Positions 14,330-28,500 of a stretch of 64,000 bases of DNA are shown here, piece by piece. The position numbers were made by a program, and so were the translations under genes. Source of the stretch: Sipunculus nudus (Eukaryota > Annelida > Sipuncula > Golfingiida > Sipunculidae). The notes below the pieces were generated by a model, which ran no database searches, was not told where the DNA came from, and saw only the letters and a program-made list of their open reading frames with translations. Every line of letters begins with the position of its first letter. Position 1 is the first letter of the stretch. The stretch covers positions 37,652,164-37,716,163 of the forward strand of contig CM049315.1 in assembly GCA_026874595.1 (NCBI GenBank), given 5' to 3'.

Positions 14330-14935
14330 TGCTCAAGAGATGTCTTGGTGGATCAGGGGGTGTCTTGGTGGCTTAGTTCTGTGTCTTGGTGGATCAGGGG
14401 TTTGTCATGGTGAATCAGGTCTTTGTCTTGTTGGATATGGTCTCTGTCTTGGCAGATCTGTCGCTGACTTTGTGGTTAAAATCGTTGTCTTGGAGGATCT
14501 AGGGTTGGTCTTGAAGGATGTACTCTTTGTCTTAAAGGATGTTGTGTTTGTCTTGATGGATGCTGTCGTTGTCTTGGTGGATCTAGTCTGGGGATGATGT
14601 CTTTGTCTTGAAGGTGTTGTCTTTGTCTTAATGGATGGTGTAATTGTCTTGTTGGATCTAGTCTTGGGATGTTGTCTTTGTCTTGAAGGATGTTGTCTTT
14701 GTCTTGACGGATGTTGTTGTTGTCTTGTTGGATCTAGTCTTGGGATGTTATCTTTGTCTTGAAGGATGTTGTCTTTGTCTTGAAGGATGTTGTCTTTGTC
14801 TTGATGTATGTTGTGGTTGTCTTGGTGGATCTAGTCTTCGAATGTTGTCTTTGTCTTGAAGGATGTTGTCTTTGTCTTGATGGATGTTGTCTGTGTCTGG
14901 ATGGATCTAGTTTTTGTCTTGAAGATTCAATGTAG
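14330..14935 (+). repeat. GT-rich minisatellite, about 21-bp unit
   Basis: Roughly 600 bp of imperfect repeats around GATGTTGTCTTTGTCTTGAAG, interleaved at longer spacing with a variant ending GGATCTAGTCTTGGG, giving a higher-order pattern. One strand is almost free of long A/C runs. The 85-codon frame within (14340-14597) is a product of the repeat. Confidence 0.85.
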
Positions 14936-16396
14936 CAGACCTAGATATTAGGGGTCTTTTCTTTTTGTATTTACTCTTGCTTTTGCTACAAATGTTACTA
15001 GACAAACTGCAGATTTAGGTGGTTTTGACTTCTTCATGGTCATATCTAGATGGACATAAATTTCAGTGCTCTTGTTCTCTGTCTTAAAACAAAGGATCTA
15101 GGTCTAAGGATGACCAGTCTTGACCACATCACCACTAGGGTTAGGATTAGTATGAACCATGTAAAGCTTGGAGTCACCTCTGCACATTAACCCCAGCAGT
15201 ATAGGTAATGTTAATTGACAGGCGCTGATTGACACTGATGTGACATATAGGTTTACCCTCATCCTCATCACTGCTCTCTGAGGAGTCCTGAGTCAGGAAA
15301 AATATTATTACCAAATCAGGGAAAATGAGGGCTAAACAATGTTTCGCAGTACATGGTTGGCTGAATGTTTGAACTTATCATCCTCTGAAAATGCTTACAA
15401 TATAAATAAACTGGCAGTATGTAAGACTTCTCTCGAAATTTCCTAACTTCTTTGATGACAGACACTGTAAATATGGATAAATCTAGAAAACACAAGACAA
15501 TAGAGAATAATATTAACCCTAGTATTACATTGTCAAAAGGGATGCCTGCAAAGCATATTGGGAATAAGCAAGGGATTCTGGGAAGGAAAGGGGAAGGTTG
15601 AGGGATAAAATAAAGCAAACATTAACAAGGTCCCTTGTAACACAAAATATTATGTCCAGTGCTGCAACCACTTTTGGGAGTAGATTTAAAAACATAAATG
15701 CTTGCTATAGTACCTCCTGACCTGCACTGAATTAATAAAGATCAGCATGGGATAAATGGCAAAATATTATTATGTCACTTTTATTTACATAAAATTATGA
15801 AAATATAAATCATATAGAACAATATTTATAATCTTTTCTTAAATTTCCAGTATGAATGTTATTACTACATATTTAGATAATTTCTTTGACTTATTTCATA
15901 CATTCAGCACAAGCTGTGTTGTACATCAAAATGCTGAGGGTTATGTATCTTAGTAAATTTTAATCAGTGCTTTTAGTTGAGTAAATCAATGGGATAATAT
16001 TATTTACAATTCATGCAGTTTTACTGTACTGAACAGGGCAGTATAGTGGCCATTGACAAAACTCTTTCCTAAGCAAGCACCTATGTTCCTTGAAAGGTTT
16101 ATAAAGTCTAAGGATTAAATGCCCCAGGGCACAATGTTAACTAAGTTACAGAGTTGTATGAATGACAGCCAGTAGTGGTCAATGACATTATGTATAGCTA
16201 GGAAACCATGCATCTAGCTGGATTCATGTTTCCACAGAACTAAGAGTCCAAAATTTAGCATCAGAGATGCTTATCCCCAAATTAACGCACAGTCTGCCAT
16301 TATTGCTACTACAAAACCAAGCATCTAGAACAGCTGTCCAGCTTCAGAAACAACTTAGCTTGAAAGCCCTGCACTACTGACACAGATCTATTATAA
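14936..16396. other. Region downstream of VSP stop
   Basis: No independent gene. It may hold the VSP 3' UTR or a last small exon; TTTATT on this strand near 15781-15786 is an AATAAA polyadenylation hexamer for the minus strand. The 100-codon minus frame at 15316-15618 has no family resemblance. Confidence 0.3.
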
Positions 16397-16529
16397 TCAA
16401 TAATAAACACTTACTGGATTGCTGTGTATAACTTCAGAGAATTTGAGTTCTACACCAAAGCCTTCCCTGAAGACATGCCATGTTTTTGGTTTATGAGGGT
16501 TGTCTAGTTCATCTCTCGGTATGTAGAGT
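16397..16529 (-). CDS. tpte: VSP coding exon 14 (C2 end, putative stop)
   Basis: Residues 477-520: [20 protein letters not shown] and onward to [10 protein letters not shown], the last C2 strand, close to where known VSPs end. The frame then reads [10 protein letters not shown] and stops at TGA 16399-16397. A consensus donor (CCA|GTAAGT) starts at 16414, so an alternative is splicing to a short unseen last exon. No close AATAAA follows the stop; the nearest I see on this strand is around 15786. Confidence 0.85.
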
Positions 16530-19500
16530 CTGTATGAATATATACAAAAAAAAAGAGTATTGAGTAAGAGCCACAAATAACTTTAGAAAGAGTCAGAAAT
16601 CCTACTATCATTTGAGGATTTGGGCTTGGTCCATAAATTGTTTTATTTATCTCTACAACTTGCAGATACTCTCAGCAGAGAGATTCTCACCTGTCCTTGG
16701 AGAAATTTCATGTACTTTCGCCCCTAACCTTATCAGACCCCTACAGGTTTATTTCTCCAAGTTTCTTGAAACCAATCATGAGGGCTGCCATTTTTCAAAC
16801 ATACTAAAACCTAAATATCACAGGTCGCATGTCAAAATTATGGATATACATGTACTAATAGCTTAATTAATGCATATTTTCATTTTTACATGTCAACGAT
16901 GTGTGGCCAAAGTTAAAATAAAGCAGTAAACACACATTTTATGACATTACATGTAGGCCAACAATCAGTGAAAGTCCTGTACACATACATAAAGAATTAA
17001 TGCACAGGAGTTTTATTTTGATGTTCACTTGTACTTTGCATAATTCAGGAATGATAACCACTGAAATTTCATAAAGATATAAAGAGCTATAAATTTGACA
17101 ATTTTTATTTAATTTTTTACATAATTATAAAAGTACTCACTTGTTGTCTTCTATAAATGATGTATGGAACCAGAAGTAGAATGGGCAATTATCATAGCCT
17201 TTAGGGATTTTCTGGAAAAAAAAAGGTTGGCATTGAGATTACTCCATGACAATGGTTTTATACCATTTACACAAGACATTAAATGGTGTACATTGAATAT
17301 ATGAGATTTCTTGGACATTAAAATTTTGATTAGGGTGTCTGACTTCAGCATAAGATCTCCAGCTGACTACCACTAAACTCAGCTTATCTTATCTCTGACT
17401 GATTGATAAACAACAAATGCTGAGGTCTTAACCATAAGAATATAACAATCTCCGGGGAGTAAGGAAGTGGCGAATGTAATGGGGCAGGTGGCAAATATAA
17501 AACTAACAAGGGCACCACAAAGCAGAGCTTCCCCTCACACAGCAGCATAATCATACTGGGTGTATTATACAGTGTGAAAATCAGGAGTGCAGCCCTGTGA
17601 CCTTGACCTCTGACCCTGTGATCTCCAAATCAATGGTGTTCTTCATTTTTGGGTGGGTGAGCCATATGTGAAAGATGAGAGGTTTTAGTCAAATGGTTTG
17701 GCTTAAAATGGGTCCAAAGGTTTTTCAAGAAGTGGATTCTGTGGCCTTGACCTTGGACCCCATGACCTCAAAAAATTGATAGGGTTCTTTTTCTGTGGGT
17801 GGGTGAGCCATAGGTGAAAGATGAAAGGTTTTAGTCAAACAGTCTGACTTTAAAAATCGGTCCACTTACCAATTTGAGACAGACAGACTGACAGACAGAT
17901 GGAAGGACACAAAAATGGGACGTTACTCTATCCCATCATGCAACTTTGTTGCGAGGGAAAATAAATGTACATTGTTAGACCTGCTTCAGGGTGATACAAC
18001 AAACAAAGAACGGAAATCATTTTATAACCTGCTAGGGACTTAAGCAAACACAGAACTAAAATAATATTTATACCAGGTAGGGAGCAAATGCAAGTGCAGA
18101 AGTGAGAGAACAGATAACATTTTCACTATAAACACTCTCTGTTGTTAACACTATCAGACTGTAAAACTTGTAGATTTTTATCTTTTTATAATAAGAAATC
18201 AATGACAGCAGGGACCGTCTGTAGATTTAGATAAGAACTTACTGAGGAGCTGAAGAACATGACTTTGATGTCATTTAGGAGGGTCGGTGAGTTCAGGACC
18301 TCTGCAGTGATACTGGCCTTCTCTCCATCAAAGGTAGTCTGAAAGCAGTTGTAAGCAACAGGATCTGAGTGCCACAGTCATATCTGTATTAAAACTTTAT
18401 TTGAAATACATTTATCAGAAATGTTTCAACTGACTGGATCAAATCTGATCAATGCATGTTGGTCCTTTGTACTGTAACAAATGAAGGTAAACACACAGTT
18501 AGGAACTAACTATGTATTCAATAAACCATTAATTGCTTTGTCAATCATACAAGGAAACATGAACATTAAGACCATTTTTAGCTACGCTTTCACAGACCTT
18601 GATTCAGTGAGCCATTCTGGCATCTATTTCATAAAAATTGAACAAGGCAATTGAACCAATCAAATGATTTATGAACACTTGTTGTACACAGCTGCCAGGA
18701 GCAAGTTTGGTGTTACCGTATTTTCTCAAATAATTCGGGATCTGTTTTATTTTTGGTAAATGTGGTTTTCTGAAAATCTTAATTTTTTTTTTTACTATAT
18801 AATTTCGAAAGAACACACCTCGGAGCTCAGCTGTCACGCTGGCGGTTTCGTGCGGATCCCCATCTTGCCTTGTTATGACATGACCGTATTGAATTGAACT
18901 TTACACCTTTTTTAGTGTTATCAAAGGAATCGCCATTACTGATATGAATGTAGTACTAGGGTGACTATTAAAAATATATATATTGCTCAAAGAATGGGTT
19001 TCATATGTCTGAGTAGCATCCCAACATTAAAAAAATGCAACTTCAACTATCCTTGGCCTAAGCCCTAACCGGGCCATGTACGACCATTACCGCAAATTAT
19101 CGCCTCGCGTAAAACATTCGCAGCACCTCTTGACAATTGACTGTTTCGCCGTCCCAATTTCCCTTTACTATATATTTATAAATATATAATTACTGACATT
19201 CTCAAAACGTGGGCAGAAAACTTACCTTTTATAATTCAGTATACCTAGCCATACGATGTCATCTCTCTCAAGGTGCCAGTTTTATTCCGATTGCAAGTAA
19301 TAAAACTATGCTGCAAACGAGTTTAATGTATGCACATTTTATTGGGATTTCCCAAGTCACGCGACCTCAGCGTGCTTTACCTGAGGTCAAACGGGGCCAC
19401 ACATATACTTATTATTCTTATTTCTGACATTTGAAATAAAACTTTTATATAATTTGTTGTTTTTCATGTCATTAAATTGTTTTATTGTTAACTGATTTTG

Positions 19501-22500
19501 TTCTTTTTGTCACAATTAACATTGTATAACCATTCATGTGGAGTTTGTAACAGTCACTCGTTTGGCTAAGGTGTGTTTTGATTTAGCGTACTAATTAATC
19601 ATCAAAGGATTGTGATTTGAGCCTTGCACCCCTGCGGTTTTGCTATGTAATTAATTATCAAAGGGTTATTGTCTCGCGCATCGGCGGTCTTCCTTACACA
19701 AGCAGTTAAAGCTTCACCGCTCGGACAGCTACTCCCGGGAAGCGGCCCTCGCTGCGCGCACTACCTTGAGCAGTTCAGAAATTTTACCTGCTAAATTTTG
19801 TATACTGTGCATGAAGGTCTACTCAGATGAGTGTTCGAGTGGTAAATGAGTATAAGTTCATAAAAGAAATTCATTTTAGTTATAACGAGACATGGTGCTC
19901 AAATATTTGTATATGTTTGCACTTGTCATTTGGGAATACCGTTCATAATAAAAGATTATGAAAACGTCTTGTGTTTTATTCAGCATGGGAATAAACTTCG
20001 ATTTGGTCCTTGCATACAGTAATTCAGTAAATGATAGGCACAAAAATATTTATTAAGTTTAAGCAAAATCCCTTATTAAATTTAATCCATCTGGCCTTAG
20101 CTGAACAGCTGATCGGAAGTCAACTGTCAAGTATGGCGGCCTAAACGCGAGACCCGTCTGCATAATGTACCATTATAAAACAACGAAATCATAAGTTCTC
20201 ACGGAGAATCTCGTATTTAAAGATTATCTGAGGGGGGAAAAGAACTACATAAACAGGTTTAATCAAGCAAACGTGACAAATATATGCACCTTGTTCTTAT
20301 ATAAGGTAGATATTTAAACTTCTGGCATTATCGCCCATCTGTGAAATGACATTGATGGTCCATGCGTCAGCAAAACTAAATTTACTCATTTTTATTGTTT
20401 TATTTCCTAATTCCAAGATCATAATTATTTTTTTCATTCAGAATTATTTGAGAAAATACGGTAGTTCTAGACCAAACAGTGAGCATTACTGGGAGAGCAT
20501 CAATATTTTGACCATTCAAATAGAGCCTTATAAACCTATTCCGTTTCTGGTGTATGTCCTCTTGTTCTGACAGTGGGTCTTGTGTTGTATTTGACTCGCA
20601 GTTATATTTCAATCCTACCACCTGCAAGCTCGTTCATTCTTTATGAAATAGATGCTAGGTTTGCTCACTGAATCAAGGTCTGTGAAAGAGTAGCTGCCAC
20701 AGACTTAATACAATGAAGATGATCAAGATTGTTATGTTTTATTTAAGACTAGCTTTCTCAGGTCAAAGGTCAAAAGAAATCCAGCACGGAGGTGGCCAGG
20801 TACCTTCAGCAGCCTATGCAAGTTGTGAAAATTATGAAATTCTGTAGTTATCAGTAGAATTTTAAATTATGTGATAAATAAACTGTAAACTGAAGTGATG
20901 ACCTACCTTACAGTTTTGTTGAGAACCAAATTCCATCTCAAACACAAACTTCTCAGTAATTACTTTACAGGACAAGTCACTTCCATTACCAACACCCACA
21001 CCTGACAGGAGAAAACAAACATGAAATCATGAACATTGTCTTTTCCTTTGTTTTGGATAATTTTATTACAATAGTAGCACCTGATATACAGTTTTATTTC
21101 TACAATTTGCACTATTATCATCAATACAGTAAACTAAGACAAACTAAAAATAATGGTTTCAATTTTTTTTTTAATCTTATGTTGTTGGAAATCATGTTGA
21201 AGGTGGCACTACTCAAAACATATCATCATAAGAAATTCAACAGATATACTATACATCTGACTATAAATTTGACATTGGAGATATATATTTCAAATCAAGT
21301 AATCAACACCACAGGCCCTTGAATTTATATTTTTATAGATAATACTACTGCAATAAAGAAGTAAAGATACGAAACAAGTGTCAAAGGGCCCTCAGAGACC
21401 AGCAGTAGAAACTCTTAATTTCTCACCTGAAGACAGATTTGCAAGAACTAATATCAGCTCATACATGAATACAGAACTGACCCATGTGATTTTGACACAG
21501 AATCTGTTTGCGTTGCGGTCTCTCACTGCCTATTTTCAGCAGATGACATGGACAAAGCAGCATGTTTTGAATTAGTTATGACCACCATGATGGGCTAAGG
21601 TCAGTTGAGAAGACTCGGGCAGCTCTCTTTAGATCTGGTAAACTGTCATTGGTCGGTTCATTTAAACAGTAAATCCTCGAAATTACAACTGCCACAGCAC
21701 TTAAATGAGGTGGTCACATTTTTGTTATTTTAAGGTGGTCACTAAACTGAGATGGTCCTTAGGTGAGGTTTTACTGTATTCATGATATACAAACTGTCAC
21801 TAGTGCACATGTCCACTTTCCAATATGAGCATCGTTGTGAGGGTTTACATTCCTCTTTATCACTATTACAGTGGTGTTATCTATAATCATAGGATTTTAA
21901 GTGCCCGTGTAACAACCTACAGATAATAGCCATCTGGATGAGTGCAGAGCTTGTTGTAACAGCAATAACTTTGACAGTATAAGGAACAACTCTACCTAAC
22001 TTGGAAATGAAGAATTTTGTGTTCCTTTGTACATCTAAGAGATAAAGTAGTTAAAAATTCTACTATTTTTGTTAATACAGAAAAATTTAAAGAGAACTTA
22101 TGATCAGTGTATTCATGTATATACATGCAGTTTGTGCTTAACATTATTAGATACTTCTCTTCAGATATAACAGAGCTATGTGTGTATGTGTAAGTTCTTA
22201 ACCTTGGAGATTGATCAGTGTTACTTGTTAATATCACTGTTTTAATAAGGTCCCGTTTTGTAATAATAAGCACTATCATGATCATTACTACATCAGGGTG
22301 TTACAATAGTGCACATTATTTCAATAATGGTTATGAGAAACAACCCATTTGCTATCCTTGATATTGTAATCCTACTATTATTTGTGTATGAGAGCACGGT
22401 CATCCCCAGAGCGTTCCTCCACCAAACTTTACCCATAGATGGATTCCAACCCTGAGACTGTCCTCAGGGTACTTTCGAATCATATTCACATGTCCTTATC

Positions 22501-25500
22501 TAACTCTGACCTTGCAAACATTTTAAAAATAATTCTGGGATACAGACTAATAAGTGGATATTGCTAGATCACATGTCAGAATCAAGAGTATATACTGATT
22601 ATAACAATAGATGTTATTTTAATAGGGGCTGAAACATAAACTCTTCCATGCTCATGTTATCTTTTATTTAGGGAATGTGAACTGAGCTGTGGGTGTGTAT
22701 AAATGTGCGGGTATTTCACCTCTGAGACCATGCACTGTGACCTCCTCAAGCTTCAGTCGTTTTTCTTCAGGCAGCTGATGGTTCAACTGGTTCTTACAGA
22801 TCTCAAAATAACCCACATAGCGGCTCTGGAAATGAAAAGTTTGACCATTTTAGTTGACAGAATGAGCAATTACTTGCAAACTCACAGAGATTACATTAAA
22901 ACATTATTTACTCACTCCTCTCAAACCATCATAGTGACACATTCATAGCAAGGCCCATTTCCATGAACCAGTGGCTTCTTTTCAAAGTCTAAATAAAATC
23001 ATGAACAGAATAATTAAGTCTTCCCCTTAAGCAGAGAAGTCATAAAGGGGTTGACTGGTTTATTTCTTCTATATTATTTGGTCAATATTTTTTGTGGATG
23101 GACTTTCATTAGGTCCTCAGAATGCAAAACCATTCATTGCAACATTTTTTCTTCTGTTTTTTTCTTCCTTCTCCCAAGCCCATATAAATGCTAGATCTGA
23201 AACATGGATGATTTAAAATATCTGACCTGTGGGCACAATACTAGTAAAAGGTCACAGAATAGCAACTGAAATTCTATTTTTTTACCTTGACCTGATTTCA
23301 AAGGTCTTTCACACCATAGCAGATTCGCCATTATCACTCAGTCACAGGTATCAGGAGAGGCTTCCAGAGATCGTTTGGCCAATTTTCTAAAGCAGGGTCA
23401 ACTGTGAATGCACCAAAACTTGGCCGGAAGCACCTGGATGTGATTGCAGCTGGGCTTGGATATTATTAGTTAAAACATGATTTTTGGGTATTTGTTTGGA
23501 CGGGTCAACATAATTACTGAATAAGTATAAATAAATATTAGTATAAATATAAATATGTGAAAGAGCCAAGCTTAAATGTAAAGCCAAAGCTTAAATTTTA
23601 CTGTGGACTTAAATACTTCATAATTCTTTTCTTCACAACTAACAATCTACCGAATCTAAGACATAATCATGGATTTTTTCCATGTATTTTTTCAAATACA
23701 TGTTTATATATTTAAGCTTTTAATACACAGAGCTACTGAATTTTATTCCAGGTTTCTGTGAAATGGACTACCTTTTGCTAATTTGCATTTGTTGCTGAAC
23801 CTTTTCTCCTAAATGGTGCCTCTTATGATAGACTGTTCAACATAAGCTCCATATTTCTGCATTATCAATTTTATAATAATGCAAAATATGGACCCATTCA
23901 AAATTTGTCTCAGACCCTTGAGCCCCTCCAAAATCTGACATGATTCTCCCAAAAAAATTGCCCCAGAGTCTGGACTCTCATTTTTGTCTTTTGAAAGCCC
24001 AGTATGTGTATCAACCAACCTGACTGGGAGTCTCCACACCCTGGAACTTGCTGCTGACACTCTTGTCAGTTCTACGGTCACCAAAGTAGTCCAGGCTGTC
24101 CTGTATAATATTTATAAAAAGATACTAGTCAGTCTAGAAGTTCAGTTGAATCTTTGAATAATCTAATCATAGTCATCACAGACTTATCTATCTATTCACA
24201 TGTATTGTCAAATGAATAGAAATTTTGATTTGAATGATATATCCCAGGAAGTTTCAAATAAATGACAATTTTCTTAAAAAGTATTATAAATGAGGCATAA
24301 TTAGATAATTAATACAAAAAGATTATTGAGTCAAGAGACATGCCCTATACAGAATTATTACTGATTAATATCAGATATACTATATTTGTGATATGACAGG
24401 TATTTAATGATAAATAAATCCAAAGACATTAGTCAATACAGATACCTTATAATGATAATAAACTATTGCAAAAAAAAAGCGATACACAACTCTGCATTAT
24501 CCCAGACACAGGAATGTTACATAATGCAAATAAATAATATTAGATAGACACTGCAGATACCTGAGCTTGCTCAAAAGCTATGTTACATAATGCAAATAAA
24601 TAATATTGGACAGATACTGCAGATACCTTAGCTTGCTCAAAAGCTCCGCTCTCCACAAGCCAGGTACAGATCATTGTACCGGTACGACCTTTGCCCCCTT
24701 TACAGTGTACAGCGATGACGTTCCGACTATCCTCAGCCATCCACTCTCTCACATTGTCAGCAAACTTTAGCATGTCCCTACATGTATATATATAAAAAAG
24801 TTATGAATAATTCTGGTGTAACATATACAAATTATGCAAATGCACTGTATTTTTTTTCTGACAAGTGCTGTCAGGCCCCAGTGGAGAGCATAAATTGTCT
24901 ATGTTAGAATTCTGAAACCACTGTAATCTGTATGATGATCTGTCCATCTCCTTGTAATTTTCTTTGCCTAAATTATGACCTGGTGAAGGTTTGTTTGAAG
25001 GTACTGTTTTCAGTATTTTTATGCAATCAGCATTCATACAAATGAACTGAACTATAACATACTAACATGATGTTCATCACTAAATATATACTGAAGGAAT
25101 AAGTTCCCAATGAGCCATCAGCATAATTCACAGCATTCCTGACCTTTAATGACTGATGCCATCAGTATCTGAACCCTTTACTGTTCCAATTAGAGTACAG
25201 ATTGTCACAATCCTACTGTGCAGATAAATTTTGCATTTTTTACACATTTTTACATCAGTTTGTACAAAAGAAATTAATTCAGTAATTTTTTTAGGTTATT
25301 TATAGGTGGGTTTGAAATTTAAACCTATGACAATCCACCGGCATGAGAGGGCAGCATGCAGCAGGGATAAAATGACCGATACTGCTGCCTTTCCTGTGTA
25401 CATAAATTTTAGATTTGGAAAAATTTGGACACTTTTTACATTTACATTACACGAAATATTTTACTCATCTTTTGCTGTATCTTTACCAAATTGCTTTAGG

Positions 25501-28500
25501 GTAAAGGGTATTTTAAAAAAGGGAATTTTAAGATCTAAAAATGAATATACAATATGTGTAACCTTAGAGAATCTAACCTTATGAGGGGGTTCTAGGTGCC
25601 ACTATGGAGTGGGATTTAGTGAGCCTGCAAACAGTAAAAGGTTAAAAGCTACACAGCTTTAACAGTTGTCATGCATATCACTGACTATGTGCAAAAAAGC
25701 CTACAACTGCACTTACGCCAATTTTGGTACATTGTGGTCATCAATAAAATATCTTTCCACTCTGTAGTTGAACAGGGACTCATCATAACTTCTCTCACCT
25801 AAAAATATCAGAATACTGTAGTAAATATGAACCAGGGTTGGGACGTTATCAGATTTTAAAATCATGATGATATAAAAAATTATAACAGGCACATCATGAT
25901 ATTATAAAATCAATATCTCCAGCAGTTGTCATCACATCACAATTGTAAGTACTTTTCCCAATGTATATGGGATTACCTATAAGCTGACAAATACCTAGAG
26001 TTTTCAGAGAATATGATTCTGTCAGATTGTCAAACACAGACATTTTGAACATACCAATACACATACCATAAATTTCCGCATATACGTCAACCTCTCATAT
26101 AAGTCGAGGTGGGATTTTGATTAGAGAAATCGGATGAAAAACAGACTGCGAATTTATCAGCTACTCGATTTGATCGCTGGTTGAATTGAACACGTATCTC
26201 GTCTGACCTGCTTGGGCAATCACAGTTATATGCGGGTCATGGCAATCTCATGGCATGTAATTCCAAGTTAACTGTCAGCATTTAAATTGTTGGAAGAAAC
26301 AGTTATGAAACCATTGCACTCTGAAGACCCATGACCTGTGTCAATGGGAAAATGGCTTTGAAGTTCACCCGAGTTCACCCGCCTTTTGTCACCTGTTCAG
26401 ATTCACAAACAGCAGCCCGCGATCATTTGCGTGTTTGCTCGCTTGTGCAAGCATCAAATGTTGTTGCCGAGCAATTCTTAAACAGACTTTGATGTCAAAT
26501 ACACAGAGGTCGATGCCATTGATAAAACCCCAATTGATTACGCAATACTCGTACCTCTAGCGCCCATGCCTAATTGCCCATGAATGAAGCTCGTTTATTA
26601 TAACTAAGCGTGGGGTCACATACTGGTTGTCAGCATCCAGGTTTATCGCATAAATTTTGATATACCGCATTATCCAATTAAAAGGACAGCGTAAATGGCC
26701 AAACTTGAAAAAAATAGTATGGAAGTCTAATTCCACGGTATTTAATGAATGAAAGGGCCACATATATACCCAACGTCCCCGGAAACAAACATCTGATGAG
26801 TGATAAGGCAAGTCCTATCTGCGTCAGCCGGTTATTCAGGTCGGCAGTTTGACGAAGTCTGGGTAAAATTTAGACTGTCAGGCCTAGACCCACACATATG
26901 GCAACCCCCCATTCCTGGATTATTTTTAGGAGCAAATTTCTCGATGATTATGCGGAAATTTACAGTACATTTTTCATATCATCATGATTACTTCTTTATA
27001 AATTTTCATGTGATTCATTAAAGTAAATTTTATCCTTGAAAATAAAATAAATGATTTTCAGGACACAGAAAGACCCCAGTGGTGATGCCATTATCTTAAG
27101 GTAATATTCTTAAAAGAGGATGTTTGTATTCCACAACTATGGACAAAAATGCATATCATGATATCACAATATAAGGGAAGTTAATGTTATGATTATGGTA
27201 GCTGTCATATATCATGATCATCCCAGATACTGTTGTCATCACACCCCTTTATACATATACACGTCTAAGGGTTCATTTTGCCTAAGTAGAACAATTCTTA
27301 TCTGTTACTCACTACATAAATTGTAGATTCTGTAGTGGTTTGGATGCTTGGTCTCAAAGAACCTGGCCACTTGCTGAAAGACAATAACACATCTCCTGGT
27401 CTGTAACTCAGTGAAACAATTTTTGATCAACATTTTTACAAATACTAAAACCTATCAATATCCATCCAATTTATAAGATGATATGAAGCCCTCTTAAATT
27501 TCTAAGTCCTGGCTGTTTATTATGTAAGATTCTTGCAAGAAATACAAGACTGTGAACAGTTCAGAGGTGGATATATAGCTATTTGTACAATCCATGTAAA
27601 ATAAAAGTTGAGTTTATATGTTTTATATGTGATCAGGTGAGATGGTTTAGTAATGGACTAAAAGTTTTTAACTAAAACTACCGTAGATCCGCGTTTTGCC
27701 GCCGCACGTCGTCTAATGGCCGCACCCCATGTTCGTAAAATATCTGGCGGGCTCCTTCACTGGAGTAAAAAATTCCCAAAACCTTACTTAATGGCCGCAC
27801 CACATTCTCATCCATTCCATTGCCGGGTGAGGTACGGGAACACAACGAAAAAAGGTTCTTTCTTAAACGCTAGGCTGCAGCTTAGTACGCAGCGGTATGC
27901 TGATATGCGGTCAGGCATTACAGTTTTGGGAAACAGTTGCAACTGTGTATGTTGCTTGGCTAATTAATTAATTTAATTAATTGGTTAAACCGCCTGATCT
28001 ATCCGATTAGAATAGATGACAATTTGTTCGGTTTATAACGACTCATCCAAGACGAATTCTAGTAGGGCTACGAAATTAATTTGACACATCACTGAATGCC
28101 GGAGAATCTTGCGCCTTTAACTTGGCTAATTAAGGTTCAATGAGGCATCAAAGCATTGTATGGGACGACTGTAGTTTAAATATTATTTAGACATTATACA
28201 TCGTCGGTCATTTAACAACAAAACATTTAAATAAACGACACATTCGTCGGTGATCATATTTCCAGAACACCTCGGGTTGTGCTGATCATAATATATGCAA
28301 AATGGTGTCCGAACCGTCAACCGGCAAAAGATGCCACATAAAATGATTACGGAACTAGCGGGCCTTGGTGTACCTTGCGCCTTTACCCTGGCTAATTAAA
28401 CTTCAATGGGATATCATAGCCAACGGGACTCTTTGTGATGGCTTTTATTTACACTATATACAACGTCGGTCAATTAACAACCTTGACAAAACCTTTGAAT

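Noticed and set aside
14340-14597. 85-codon repetitive frame
   Set aside because: It is a translation of the GT-rich minisatellite.
21115-21779. MITE with TACAGTAAA ... TTTTACTGTA ends
   Set aside because: Only the right end is convincing; the left match is short and could be chance.
25840-27235. Possible outer hAT-like element around the 26066-26965 MITE (AT-rich ATCATGATAT text on both sides)
   Set aside because: Similarity is low-complexity only; no matching ends or target duplication could be fixed.
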